From Candidatus Methanomethylicaceae archaeon (GTDB taxonomy: Archaea > Thermoproteota > Methanomethylicia > Methanomethylicales > Methanomethylicaceae): a DNA stretch of 64,000 nucleotides. Both the position numbers and the translations under genes were made by a program. A model generated the notes under the pieces. That model ran no database searches and was not told where the DNA came from. It saw only the letters and a list, made by a program, of their open reading frames with translations. Positions 43,023 to 52,292 of the stretch are shown here, piece by piece. Numbering within the stretch: position 1 is the first letter of the stretch; each line of letters opens with the position of its first letter. The stretch covers positions 52,935-116,934 of the forward strand of contig JAOAJN010000005.1 in NCBI GenBank assembly GCA_026414165.1, given 5' to 3'.

Positions 43023-44225
43023 TCACTTATTCATGAAAGCGAGCATTCTCGGGTCCTCTTGGAGGGCCTCCCTCAGGTTCGTTATTGGGATGCAGAGGTT
43101 CACCACTTTCGTCCTGCCGTACCTGCCCTTACTGACGACCTTTGCTGTGGCTATGCCGAGCATGTCGAGTTCGTTGATGAGATCGCTTATCCTCCTCTGC
43201 GTCAGCGGCTCAAGACCGAAGTTCTTCACCACGCTCGAATACAGCTCGTATAGCTCACCTGTGACGCAGTTCCTTCCCTTACTCTTCTCCAGCAGGTAGA
43301 GGCTCAGTATTAGTATCCTAGAGTGCAGCGGCATGGTCCTTATCACCTCCACGACCCTGTCCTTCTCGACCTCTTTCTGCGCCTTCCTAACGTGTTCCTC
43401 TGTTACCTTATCGTTGCCTGCCCTCTCGGCAAGCTCACCCGCAACCCTGAGGAGGTCAAGCGCCCTCCTGGCATCCCCGTGCTCCTTGGCAGCCAAGGCT
43501 GCGCACAACTTTATGACCTGAGGCTCAATAACCCCTTCAACGAAGGCGCCGTCTGCCCTCCTCTTCAGAATGTCCTCCAGCTCAAGCGCGTTGTACGGAG
43601 GAAATACGAGCTCCTCCTCCCCCAAGCTACTCCTGACCCTCGGGTCTAGGTACTCTGTGAACTTAAGGTCGTTTGTTATCCCCACTATCGAGACCTTTGC
43701 GCTGCTCAGCTGGTTATTTATTCTCGTCAGGTCATACAGTATCTTGTCGCCCGTCTTCTTGACGAGCGAGTCCACCTCGTCCAGTATTACGAACATGGAT
43801 CTACTGGTGGAGTCTAGTATCTTGACAAACCTCCTGAACACCTCCGAGGTCGAGAGACCTGTGAACGGTACCCTCGCGTCTATCGCCTCGCAGAGATCAG
43901 CCAGCACCCTGTAGTTCGTGTCGTCATGCTTGCAGTTTATGTAGGCTATGTTAAGAGCTATCCCCTTCTTCTTGCCCTCTTGGCTGATCTTGTTCAGCAC
44001 GTACTTCGTCACGGCTGTCTTACCGGTCCCGGGCACCCCGTAGATGAAGACATTTGAGGGCCTCGAGCCTCTCAGCGCCGGCGCCAGGGTCTCCGCCAGC
44101 CTGAATATCTGCGCCTCTCTATGGGGAAGATCCTCTGGAACATAGTCCGGCCTCAAGAGATCCCTATTAACGAATATCCTCGCGCTAAGCACTCTCCTGA
44201 ACAGGTCATCGAGCGGGTCGCGCAT
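43023..44225 (-). CDS. Origin-binding initiator Orc1/Cdc6
   Basis: AAA ATPase that marks replication origins and helps load MCM. 400 residues from the ATG with GGAGGAG seven bases upstream; an upstream in-frame ATG at 44330 would place the coding region across the promoter. Walker A GVPGTGKT (63-70), Walker B FVILDEVDSL (146-154), sensor 1 IVGITNDLKF, and a C-terminal winged helix (PLTQRRISDLINELDMLGI). It is divergent from the MFS gene with a palindromic TATA region between. Confidence 0.95.
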   Translation of the reverse strand: MRDPLDDLFRRVLSARIFVNRDLLRPDYVPEDLPHREAQIFRLAETLAPALRGSRPSNVFIYGVPGTGKTAVTKYVLNKISQEGKKKGIALNIAYINCKHDDTNYRVLADLCEAIDARVPFTGLSTSEVFRRFVKILDSTSRSMFVILDEVDSLVKKTGDKILYDLTRINNQLSSAKVSIVGITNDLKFTEYLDPRVRSSLGEEELVFPPYNALELEDILKRRADGAFVEGVIEPQVIKLCAALAAKEHGDARRALDLLRVAGELAERAGNDKVTEEHVRKAQKEVEKDRVVEVIRTMPLHSRILILSLYLLEKSKGRNCVTGELYELYSSVVKNFGLEPLTQRRISDLINELDMLGIATAKVVSKGRYGRTKVVNLCIPITNLREALQEDPRMLAFMNK

Positions 44226-44260
44226 GCTATCTCCTCCAGAGGATGCATTAGAAATAGGGG

Positions 44261-44286
44261 TCTCTGCAGAGATATATAAGTCTCTG
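44261..44286. promoter_or_regulatory. Palindromic TATA region between orc1 and the MFS gene
   Basis: TCTCTGCAGAGA (44261-44272, perfect 12-base palindrome) is followed by TATATAAG and another TCTCTG (44281-44286). So CAGAGA and TCTCTG also form inverted arms around the TATA element. The TATA can serve both directions: about 45 bases before the orc1 ATG and about 40 before the MFS ATG. A single regulator, perhaps Orc1 itself, could control both genes. Confidence 0.45.
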
Positions 44287-44318
44287 TCTGTAGCAATTGG
44301 CATAACAGGGACGCTACC

Positions 44319-45473
44319 ATGATATCGCACATCTGGCGCCTGAATATTGCTACAATGCTCTTCTTCATGCTAATCCAGGTGGTGGTGCCGCTGATACCGC
44401 GCTATGCCCTCGTCATAGGCGCCCAGCCTTTCATGATAGGCCTCGCGGTCTCGAGTGTATCCATGACTGCCATTATCTTCAGACCAATCGGAGGTCTCCT
44501 CAGCGACAGGTGGTCTAGGCGAAACCTCATGTTGGTGGGGCTTATAATGGGCTCATGCTCTTACGGCATCCTCTTCCTTTCAAAGGGCATCACCACCATA
44601 ATGATCTCGAGGCTTCTGGAGGGTGTGGCAGTCGCGTCGTTTGTGCCTTCCTCCATAGCCAGCGCTATAGACAGCGCCCCAGAGGGCAGGGTCGGCGAGG
44701 CGCTCGGATGGAGGAGTCTCATGATAGGCATCGGCTTCTCGGTAGGTCCCGCCCTTGGAGGCTTCCTCGCGGAGCTCTTCGGCTACGTGGCTACTTTTGG
44801 TATTACTGCGGTCTCTATCCTCGCCCTAACGCCCCTCATACTATCTACAGGGGCAGACTCGCACCACCAAATGTCTGGATCTTCCTTTGCTGGGTTGAGA
44901 GATGGTCGTTTTCTTTTAGCGCTTGCGAGTCTGATAATTTACGCCCTAGCGTGGATGGGCCTCCTTACCTTCCTCTCCGCATACCTGAAGCTATTGGGCT
45001 ACGGTGATGTTGAGATAGGGCTCTTCGTCTCGATCCAAGCCATCGCGAGCCTCTCCATCAGGGTCATGGCTGGCAAAGCCTCTGACAAAAACCCAAGGCT
45101 AATGACCTCTATAGGTCTCTTCTTCATCTCGATCTCTTTCCTCGCGGTCTACATCTTCGAAGTTCCGCCACTCCTTTACATCGCCTCACTGATATTCGGC
45201 ATAGGTGTAGGGTTCTTTGTGCCCGCCTCCCAAACGCTCGCACTCGCCAAGTCTCCGCCAAACAGCAGGGGCTTTCTATCAAGCATATACACTATGGGGA
45301 TGGACGTGGGCAATTTGGGCGGTCCTATAATCTTCGGGACCGTGATAGAGGCTTACGGTAGCTACCAAACCGCCTTTGCGATAGCCCCGGTGCTACCTTT
45401 CATATCAGCGCTGCTCGTGCTATTTGCGCCACTCAAGGAGTCTCGCCCAGTTCCGTTCAAGCCCAAACACTAA
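44319..45473 (+). CDS. Major facilitator superfamily transporter
   Basis: 384 residues with about 12 membrane helices. The loop 2-3 signature of the family is GGLLSDRWSRRN, followed in the second half by MAGKASDKNPRLM; GRVGEALGWRSLMIGIGFSVGPALGG is split over helices 4-5. Similar to drug or sugar efflux type carriers, but the substrate cannot be told. It is divergent from orc1 and not followed by a related gene. Confidence 0.85.
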   Translation: MISHIWRLNIATMLFFMLIQVVVPLIPRYALVIGAQPFMIGLAVSSVSMTAIIFRPIGGLLSDRWSRRNLMLVGLIMGSCSYGILFLSKGITTIMISRLLEGVAVASFVPSSIASAIDSAPEGRVGEALGWRSLMIGIGFSVGPALGGFLAELFGYVATFGITAVSILALTPLILSTGADSHHQMSGSSFAGLRDGRFLLALASLIIYALAWMGLLTFLSAYLKLLGYGDVEIGLFVSIQAIASLSIRVMAGKASDKNPRLMTSIGLFFISISFLAVYIFEVPPLLYIASLIFGIGVGFFVPASQTLALAKSPPNSRGFLSSIYTMGMDVGNLGGPIIFGTVIEAYGSYQTAFAIAPVLPFISALLVLFAPLKESRPVPFKPKH

Positions 45474-45639
45474 ATTCTATCTTTTAGTGCATAATGATGT
45501 TCTGCTTTCCTTGGTACTCGACCTCTGGCTTTTGTTCGAAGTTATTGAAGAGCTCCGAATATCGTTATAGGACCGATTAGCAATCAAGATAAAGAAAATA
45601 AAGATAAACCCCGACCATCAACTATTATTGGGGCGCCTC

Positions 45640-46971
45640 ATGATAACCCTCCGATATTACAGGGGGACCATACTCAGCGGCAATGTTCACATCCCGCACT
45701 CCACATGGGACCGCACACTAAACTCCTATAAAGCCCTGGGCATGTACTATAGAGATGCCGTGAATTACCTCAAGGAGAGCGGCATCCCTTTTCAGGACAA
45801 GGTTATGGATCCAGTTCCCTGCCCCCACCTCTCAGCAAATGTTTTGCCGAGGCCTTACCAGGTCGACGCACTCTACTCTTGGGAGGATGCGGGGAGGAGG
45901 GGAGTCGTGGTCCTTCCGACCGGGGCTGGCAAGACCCATGTGGGCATCCTCGCCATTCAGGAGGTGAACGCCCCCACAATAGTCGTCGTGCCCACAATAG
46001 ACCTGATGGAACAGTGGCGCCGTAGGCTCGGTTCGGCATTTTCCGTGGAAGTGGGCGCCTACGGCGGGGGGGAAGACACCATCGGACCTTTAACCGTGAC
46101 CACTTATGACTCAGCCTACATCAGGGCAGAGGAGCTAGGCAACAAGTTCCCCCTCATAATATTCGACGAGGTCCATCACCTGCCCTCGCCAGGCTACTCA
46201 CAGATAGCCGAGCTCTTCGCCTCACCCTTCAGGCTGGGACTCACCGCCACCTATGAGAGGGAGGATGGGCTCCACTCAGAACTGCCGAGGCTTGTGGGGG
46301 GCAAGGTCTACGAGCGGAAGGTTTCAGATATGGCTGGCGAACACCTCGCCCCCTTCAAGGTTCAGAGGATATATGTCGACCTCACGGATCAGGAAGAGGA
46401 GGAGTACCGTAAGAACATATCCAAATTTAGGGAGTACCTTGCGAAGAGGGGCTTGAGGCTGAGAACTCAGAAGGACTTCCAGCGTTTAGTGATCATGAGC
46501 GGCAGGGACCCTGAGGCGAGGGAGGCACTCCTTGCCAGGAACAGGGCTATGGAGATCGCCCTGAATTCCTCCCTCAAGTCCGAAGCCCTCAAGAAGCTCC
46601 TCTCGCAGACCGACGAGAAGACCATTGTCTTCACACAGCACAAACAGCTCGTGTACCGCCTCAGCAGGGAGTTCCTTATTCCTGCCATAACCCACGAGAC
46701 CCCGAAGGACGAGCGCTCCGAGATCCTTGGCATGTTCAGAGAGGGCAAGTACAGGGTCATAGTCACTTCAAAGGTCTTGGACGAGGGCATAGATGTCCCA
46801 GACGCATCCCTCGGCATCATCCTCAGCGGCACAGGCTCTAAGCGCGAGTTCATTCAGAGGCTAGGGCGCCTCCTGCGCAAGGTCGAGGGCAAAGAAGCGA
46901 AACTAATAGAGATAGTCTCAAGGTCCACGGCGGAGGCGCGCACCAGCCACAGGAGGAGGTCTGCCCTCTAA
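45640..46971 (+). CDS. xpb: XPB helicase
   Basis: Superfamily 2 DNA helicase that acts with Bax1 in nucleotide excision repair. 443 residues: damage-recognition-like N-terminus (ITLRYYRGTILSGNVHIP), Walker A PTGAGKT (93-99), FDEVHH (175-180), GLTATYERED, thumb-like insertion, and motif VI SGTGSKREFIQRLGRLLRK. The ATG with GGGG six bases upstream is preferred over a TTG four codons before. It overlaps bax1 by one base (TAATG). Confidence 0.94.
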   Translation: MITLRYYRGTILSGNVHIPHSTWDRTLNSYKALGMYYRDAVNYLKESGIPFQDKVMDPVPCPHLSANVLPRPYQVDALYSWEDAGRRGVVVLPTGAGKTHVGILAIQEVNAPTIVVVPTIDLMEQWRRRLGSAFSVEVGAYGGGEDTIGPLTVTTYDSAYIRAEELGNKFPLIIFDEVHHLPSPGYSQIAELFASPFRLGLTATYEREDGLHSELPRLVGGKVYERKVSDMAGEHLAPFKVQRIYVDLTDQEEEEYRKNISKFREYLAKRGLRLRTQKDFQRLVIMSGRDPEAREALLARNRAMEIALNSSLKSEALKKLLSQTDEKTIVFTQHKQLVYRLSREFLIPAITHETPKDERSEILGMFREGKYRVIVTSKVLDEGIDVPDASLGIILSGTGSKREFIQRLGRLLRKVEGKEAKLIEIVSRSTAEARTSHRRRSAL

Positions 46972-48509
46972 TGCTCCCCTCTGAGCTCCTGGTAGCCAAG
47001 ACCTTCAAGGGGACTATAAAGCCCTGTTATCTTAGCCCGACGCCTCCACTATTGGACCTTGCGAAATCAATGATAGGCATATACCAGAGCAGCGTCGGAA
47101 GGAAGCGGTCAGAGATCCGCTCGCAACTCAAACTCTTGGAGTACGGTCCCCACAACTTCCGCCTCATCAGGGGGCTATCAGCCATCCTGGACAGGTTCTC
47201 GGAGTTCGCCGCCGAGAGCCCTGTGGACCCCAAGGCAATCAGGAGGAAGGTCTTCTCACTCTCCATGGGTTTCGTCCCCTCGAAATCCATGAGGGATAAG
47301 ATAATACTCAGCGCCTCCAAGGAGCTTGGAGTTCCTCCGGAGTGGATCGAGCGCCACATGTGGAGCGACCTCGAAGGGGAGCAGACTCTTATATCGTTCA
47401 CGCCTCCCAGCCCTATGGACCTGCTCGCCCAATACAACCTTTCTGTAACTCAGACACTCCTATTCAAGTCAAAGTTCGTGGAGTTCTCGACTGATGGGAA
47501 CTGGAAGAGGATCTTCAGGTCCATAAAAAGACTCGGTCTGATGTACTCCATATCAGGAACCGCTGGCAACTACACAGTTCTCGTCGAGGGTCCAATATCC
47601 ATCATAAAGATGACTGAGCGTTACGGCACAAGCTTGGCAAAGCTCCTCCCAGAGATCATTGCCTCAAGGAACTGGTGGCTACGCGCACAAATAATCGGTA
47701 GGGGCAACAGACTCCTAAACTTCGAGCTGAAATCCTCGGACGGCGTACAGTTTCCTGAATCTGCCCCAGAGCCTTTGACCTACGATAGCTCGCTCGAGGA
47801 GTCCTTTGCTAGGAGGTTCGCCTCTCTGGGCAGTAGGTGGCGCCTACTCAGGGAGCCTGACCCGATCCCAGTCCTTGGTGGTGTTATGATCCCAGACTTC
47901 GCCTTCGAGCTCAAGGGGAAAAGGGTTTACCTTGAGATCGTCGGATTCTGGACTCCTGAGTACCTTAGGAAGAAGATCTTTAAGTTGCAACACATTAGAG
48001 AGCATATTGCTGGTGTCGACCTTATCATCGCAGCCGATTCTGAACTCGGCGTCTCGGAGGAGATCCCTGGCGACATCATAACCTTCAAGGGAGAAATTCC
48101 TCTGAAGCCCATACTGGACCGCCTGGATCTGAGGGAGAGGGAGATCGTCACCTCCGAGCTTGAGACCGTGAAGCATCTACAAATAACTGTTGAGGGCACA
48201 TGCGTCAATGTGGAAGATCTCTCCGCAAAACACGGCGTATCAAAGGAATCTCTACTGAGGAGATTTTCCAGCCAACCGCCTGAAGGTTACTCGCTTGTGG
48301 GTGAGACCTTGATTCGAAGTGATCACCTTCGCAAGCTCTCATCACTGATCACCTGTGGCTCCATGCTTGAGACATTGACCGAGACTCTCAAGAGGGAGGG
48401 AATAAATGATCCCATACCCCTCCTCCGCCACCTCGGCTACACCATCAAGTGGCACGGGCTAGGCTCTGCAGAGGTCGTGAAGAACTCTCCGAAGGAGATG
48501 CAATCATGA
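46971..48509 (+). CDS. bax1: Bax1 nuclease, partner of XPB
   Basis: Structure-specific endonuclease (DUF790) that forms a complex with XPB. 512 residues; the nuclease core is SFARRFASLGSRW, IPDFAFELKGKRVYLEIVGFW in two parts with PEYLRKKIFKLQ, matching the E-x(n)-PDF-x(n)-E-x-K-like PD-(D/E)xK family arrangement. The N-terminal part (LRLIRGLSAILDRFSEF) binds the helicase. Coupled to xpb by TAATG. Confidence 0.92.
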   Translation: MLPSELLVAKTFKGTIKPCYLSPTPPLLDLAKSMIGIYQSSVGRKRSEIRSQLKLLEYGPHNFRLIRGLSAILDRFSEFAAESPVDPKAIRRKVFSLSMGFVPSKSMRDKIILSASKELGVPPEWIERHMWSDLEGEQTLISFTPPSPMDLLAQYNLSVTQTLLFKSKFVEFSTDGNWKRIFRSIKRLGLMYSISGTAGNYTVLVEGPISIIKMTERYGTSLAKLLPEIIASRNWWLRAQIIGRGNRLLNFELKSSDGVQFPESAPEPLTYDSSLEESFARRFASLGSRWRLLREPDPIPVLGGVMIPDFAFELKGKRVYLEIVGFWTPEYLRKKIFKLQHIREHIAGVDLIIAADSELGVSEEIPGDIITFKGEIPLKPILDRLDLREREIVTSELETVKHLQITVEGTCVNVEDLSAKHGVSKESLLRRFSSQPPEGYSLVGETLIRSDHLRKLSSLITCGSMLETLTETLKREGINDPIPLLRHLGYTIKWHGLGSAEVVKNSPKEMQS

Positions 48510-49744
48510 ACCTCTAAGGAGGTGCTTTCCACCATTTTCGATAAACTTAAATTTCCGTAAATATTTTTCCTTTAACCTAGAAACATGAGTATGGAAAGCG
48601 TTTACAAAGTTCTTTGGGGCATTATTAGAAAAAGTAGGTAATTCAAGCAGCTTGAGTTCAGAAAGGTATCGCCTCTAACTGATTATAATATTCTCCTTTT
48701 TCCAAAAACACTTTTGCCCAAAGGCGTTTCTTTTATTTTTTATAGACCGATCAAAAACTTTCTCCTTCAATCCGACAATGATAATATAATGGCACATGAC
48801 TGTTTTTACTTTTTCCTTTTTTCAGATCAACACTCAAGTTAATGGGGAATTTGCTAAACTACTATATTGACTACTTTTGGTTCCTTTCTTAAGAAGTTAT
48901 TAGTAAGGCAGTATAGGTATATATGGCTATGTATATTGTAAGAAAACGACAATTCTTCTGAGATGATATGCACCAAGCTCTTAAAAAGCTGGTTGGAGAA
49001 ATATCCCGAACTCGGTAAATAAAATTCTAATTGAAAATTTGACCAAAAAGGAGAGCATGTTCGGTACAATGAACACCACAGGATCTGCTCCGGAGATATG
49101 GTAAACCCATTATTGATGATTTGGAAGAAAACCCCCATAATCTACCTTGCCGAGTTTTATTTAAAAACTATTAAGATTGAAGAGGAAGAAAAGGCTGAAA
49201 GACATAAATTTCGTCAAAGAAAGAAGTGCTCTGGCTAAATTAGACGAATATGTTGCCATAAAGGCTGCAAAAATAGATTACTATAAAAAGAAAGGTTGAT
49301 AGTTGAGGGTTAGCGAACTCCATAGTGTACGCAAGATCTGTTGAAAAAGCTTAGTTACAGGAGGTGCGCATTTTCAAGGACTTAAATTGCAAGTTTCATA
49401 AAATAGTACCTAAAACTCAAGTCCCCAGATGTATGCTTTAAAATATTGGTTTTCCAATTTTAGTTATGCTATTTAAGTTTTCTATCATCAAAATTTGAAT
49501 ATTTTTCTTAAAAGTCCCTTTGCGAATTAATATTATAGGAAAAGAATTATCCTAAATTCCTGCACAGATCTACTTTATAATACCATCCCACAAATACAGC
49601 GGAGAGTACAAATACTACATGTAACCCTGCCCATTCAAATGGAATGCTGACTTGATGACACATCATCGGCACAAAGAGTAACAAAAATCAGGGACATTTT
49701 TGTAGACTCTAACTTTTTATGTTACTTATAATTTTGGGATTATT
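48510..49744 (+). other. AT-rich non-coding stretch with gene remnants
   Basis: 1.2 kb without an intact gene. Plus-strand fragments look once coding: a 46-codon frame beginning MVNPLLMIWKKTPIIYLAEF near 49101, running into EEEEKAERHKFRQRKK, then in another frame VKERSALAKLDEYVAIKAAK up to a TGA near 49300. They could be one small gene broken by a frameshift. I recognise no family. No tRNA, insertion-sequence ends or repeat array seen. It separates the GC-richer housekeeping block from the AT-rich glycan genes. Confidence 0.4.
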
Positions 49745-50527
49745 ATGAAGGATTTATTAATAAATGGCTACCCTGATACGCCCTTCATTCATTTTGCTAA
49801 TAAATACTATGCAATTATGTCAAAAATTTCTGAAAAAGAAAAAATAAAAATTAAAAAAGTAGGGTACTTGTATCTAATCACAAAAGGAAGGCTTTCACTT
49901 TTTAGTTCAATACCAAAGTTCTTGGGGTTCGGTCTCAAAGTGTTTGAAGGAAAATTTGAGAAATTCTTTAAAATAGAAAAAGGGGAGACCGTAGCGGATA
50001 TAGGGGCATGTATAGGCGACACAACTTTACCAATGTGCATTAAAGCTGGGATGGAAGGAAAGGTTTTTGCTGTAGAGCCTCATCCTATAAATATTGGCTA
50101 TCTTAAGCTTAATCTTGCTGAATTTAGCAATGTTGAAATAATAGAAAAAGCCGTTTGGGACAAAAAAGGAAAAATTATGTTAAATGTTCACGACACACCA
50201 ACTGGTCATTCTTTATTAGATCGTGGGATAACAAAGTGGAAGATCCAGGTTGAAACGGATACCTTGGACAATATTTTTAAGGATAGAATTGTTGATTTTG
50301 CAAAATAGATGTTCAAGGTGCAGAAGTTGAAATATTAAAAGGTGGCTTGAATTCATTTTTAAAAAACACAAAAAAAGTTATTAGAGACCCATAAGGATAA
50401 AGATGGTGTCAATAGGTTGTTGCCTAAAGTAATCGATATATTGAGATCTTATGAATATATAACATATGTTGCTGATGGATATGTTGTTCATGCAAAAAAA
50501 GAAACTTCCCATAAAAACACAAAGTAA
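49745..50527 (+). pseudogene. FkbM-family methyltransferase broken by two frameshifts
   Basis: The first 187 codons hold the SAM site VADIGACIGDTTLPM and VFAVEPHPINIGYLKLN. After VDFAK the frame stops, but one extra A in the A run (50299-50302) would continue as KIDVQGAEVEILKGGLNSFL, the FkbM hallmark. A second shift near 50383 (ATTAGAGACC instead of ATTGAGACC) is then needed to reach IETHKDKDGVNRLLPKV and the stop. FkbM enzymes O-methylate sugars in glycans. It is convergent with the glycan operon. Either a decayed gene or assembly errors in homopolymers. Confidence 0.75.
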
Positions 50528-50651
50528 TTGTAATATAATGCTTTTAATTTTGAATACTTTTATTAAAGCTTTATGTCTTGGCTATAATGGTTTATAAGAG
50601 TGATGAATTTTACAAAAGCTAATGTTAGAGTCGTTTTAAAATTATATTATG

Positions 50652-51308
50652 TTATTTTTTACATATACATAACATATTGTCTGACAATACCACTTTAAAT
50701 AATTCCGTTCTTTTAAGACTCTTTAAGAAAGCGAACTTTCTAAAGATTCCTATAAAATCAAAATAAATAATCTTCAGACCAAGCTCCTGAAATATTTGCT
50801 CGAGTTCTTCCTTTCTAACCACATAATGATTATATCCGCGAAGACCGTCGTAAAAAACCTTCACTCTAAAATATTCTAAAGAGATGTGAAGGTTTGGAAC
50901 TATGCATACTAAGAGCCCTCCCTTTGAAAGTACACGATTTTGTTCTTCGAGTATTCTATGACGTTCATTTTTTTTGAAATGCTCTATCAATCCCATAGAG
51001 AAAACCAGATCAAAAGCACCATCCTTATAGGGAAGGACTTGTGCATCTCCTTTTATAAAAGATTTTATAGAATCTGTCCCAACAAAACCTTCACCTTCCA
51101 AATCAATTCCATGAGTCTCGCATTGATAATGTTTAAAAAACCATCTGAGCCATCTTCCATTCGAACAACCTACTTCCAAGATGCGTGTTTTTTCTATTTT
51201 TTTCCTTATATTCTCTAGCACTTCGACAAAATCTTTTTCCCACTGCTCTTTAAGACTTGGTATCTCTTCAAGATTCCTTATGTATCCCTTCCAATCAAAT
51301 TGGCTCAT
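50652..51308 (-). CDS. Class I SAM methyltransferase (glycan operon)
   Basis: 218 residues. SAM loop ILEVGCSNGRWLRWF, acid HGIDLEGEG, motif AFDLVFSMGLIEHF and a later VLSKGGLLVCIVPN, the usual small-molecule methyltransferase (Methyltransf_11) pattern. The ATG overlaps the GT2 stop by four bases with GGGA eight bases upstream; another ATG two codons before is possible. Last gene of the eight-gene glycan operon, so likely a sugar O- or N-methyltransferase; substrate unknown. Confidence 0.75.
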   Translation of the reverse strand: MSQFDWKGYIRNLEEIPSLKEQWEKDFVEVLENIRKKIEKTRILEVGCSNGRWLRWFFKHYQCETHGIDLEGEGFVGTDSIKSFIKGDAQVLPYKDGAFDLVFSMGLIEHFKKNERHRILEEQNRVLSKGGLLVCIVPNLHISLEYFRVKVFYDGLRGYNHYVVRKEELEQIFQELGLKIIYFDFIGIFRKFAFLKSLKRTELFKVVLSDNMLCICKK

Positions 51309-52279
51309 GAGCATCGTCCCAATTTATCATTAAAAAATGTAAGATTTTGATTTATAATGAATCTTATGTTTTTTAAACAATAAAAAGGTGCCAAAACAAT
51401 ATTTGGAATCTGACTTATTTCTCCATTTATAACAAATAATCCAAATAAAAGGAAAAGTCTTCCCAACCTACTCCAGAGATAGATAATTCCATTCTTTAAG
51501 CTATGATCAAAATTTTTGTAAAATAAATATAGATCATAAACTTCTGACATGAATAACAATTCCTTATTTACTGATCTTATCAACTGAACATTTTTATGTA
51601 AATATTTCGCTTTTGAAGTAAAAAAAAGTGTGCCTGGGAATTTTTTATAAATCCTATAAGATAAGTCAAGATCCTCATTCCAGCAGTATTTCTTAAGGTT
51701 GCTATCTGGTCTAACTTTTAACAATATGTCCTTTTTAAAAGTAGATGCTCCTGAAAGCCACTCACATTCCACAATTCCTTCTCTGTCAGAATAGGTGTTC
51801 CCCATAGATGGTAGTAGCCTAAATCTAAAATCATGGTTTATTCTAATTAAAAAAATCTTCTGATAGGCTTCCACTAATTTGCTGAGTATTTTCCTTTTTC
51901 CCATTTTTTCCACATTTTTCCCCATGACACCTAACGTATACGGCACCCTCTCATAAACTTCCATTATTGCTTTATAATAATCCTTATGAATAATCATATC
52001 GTCGTCCAAAAAAGATACAATTTCAAAGGATGCGTTTTGTATTCCGAGTTCTTTTGCAATTGTTAGACTGCCTTCTAGGTTTCTAAAATACTTCAATTCA
52101 ATTGCAAGTTGCCCAAATTTCTCCTTGTAACGATTAACAACTTCTTTTGCTACATTAAAAGGTCCAGATTCGACTACAATAACCTCTGCAGGAAGTAAAG
52201 TCTGCTTTAGTATGCTTTTCAAACAACGCTCAAGAGCCTTCGGTCGGTTATATGTTGGTATAATTGTGGAGATACGCAA
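51305..52279 (-). CDS. Family 2 glycosyltransferase
   Basis: 324 residues, GT-A fold. N-terminal STIIPTYNRPKALERCLKSI, EVIVVESG, the metal-binding motif SFLDDDMIIH and the acceptor-side CEWLSGASTF with WNEDLDLSYR. C-terminal hydrophobic segments (LGRLFLLFGLFVI) may attach it to the membrane. The start is TTG with GGAG nine bases upstream. It adds a sugar during build-up of a lipid-linked or surface glycan; donor and acceptor unknown. Confidence 0.88.
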   Translation of the reverse strand: MRISTIIPTYNRPKALERCLKSILKQTLLPAEVIVVESGPFNVAKEVVNRYKEKFGQLAIELKYFRNLEGSLTIAKELGIQNASFEIVSFLDDDMIIHKDYYKAIMEVYERVPYTLGVMGKNVEKMGKRKILSKLVEAYQKIFLIRINHDFRFRLLPSMGNTYSDREGIVECEWLSGASTFKKDILLKVRPDSNLKKYCWNEDLDLSYRIYKKFPGTLFFTSKAKYLHKNVQLIRSVNKELLFMSEVYDLYLFYKNFDHSLKNGIIYLWSRLGRLFLLFGLFVINGEISQIPNIVLAPFYCLKNIRFIINQNLTFFNDKLGRCS

Positions 52280-52292
52280 ATGTTCACACTCC

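Noticed and set aside
42306..43253. Plus-strand open frame of 315 codons
   Set aside because: It lies antisense to DUF99 and the end of orc1, whose families are clear. Its product is Ser/Pro/Leu-rich with no motif; it is a mirror frame.
44226..44318. Definite replication origin next to orc1
   Set aside because: No clear origin recognition boxes and only 93 bases of non-coding DNA; kept as a hypothesis only.
48510..49744. Insertion sequence or integrated element
   Set aside because: No transposase or integrase motif, terminal inverted repeats or tRNA-derived attachment site could be found by eye.
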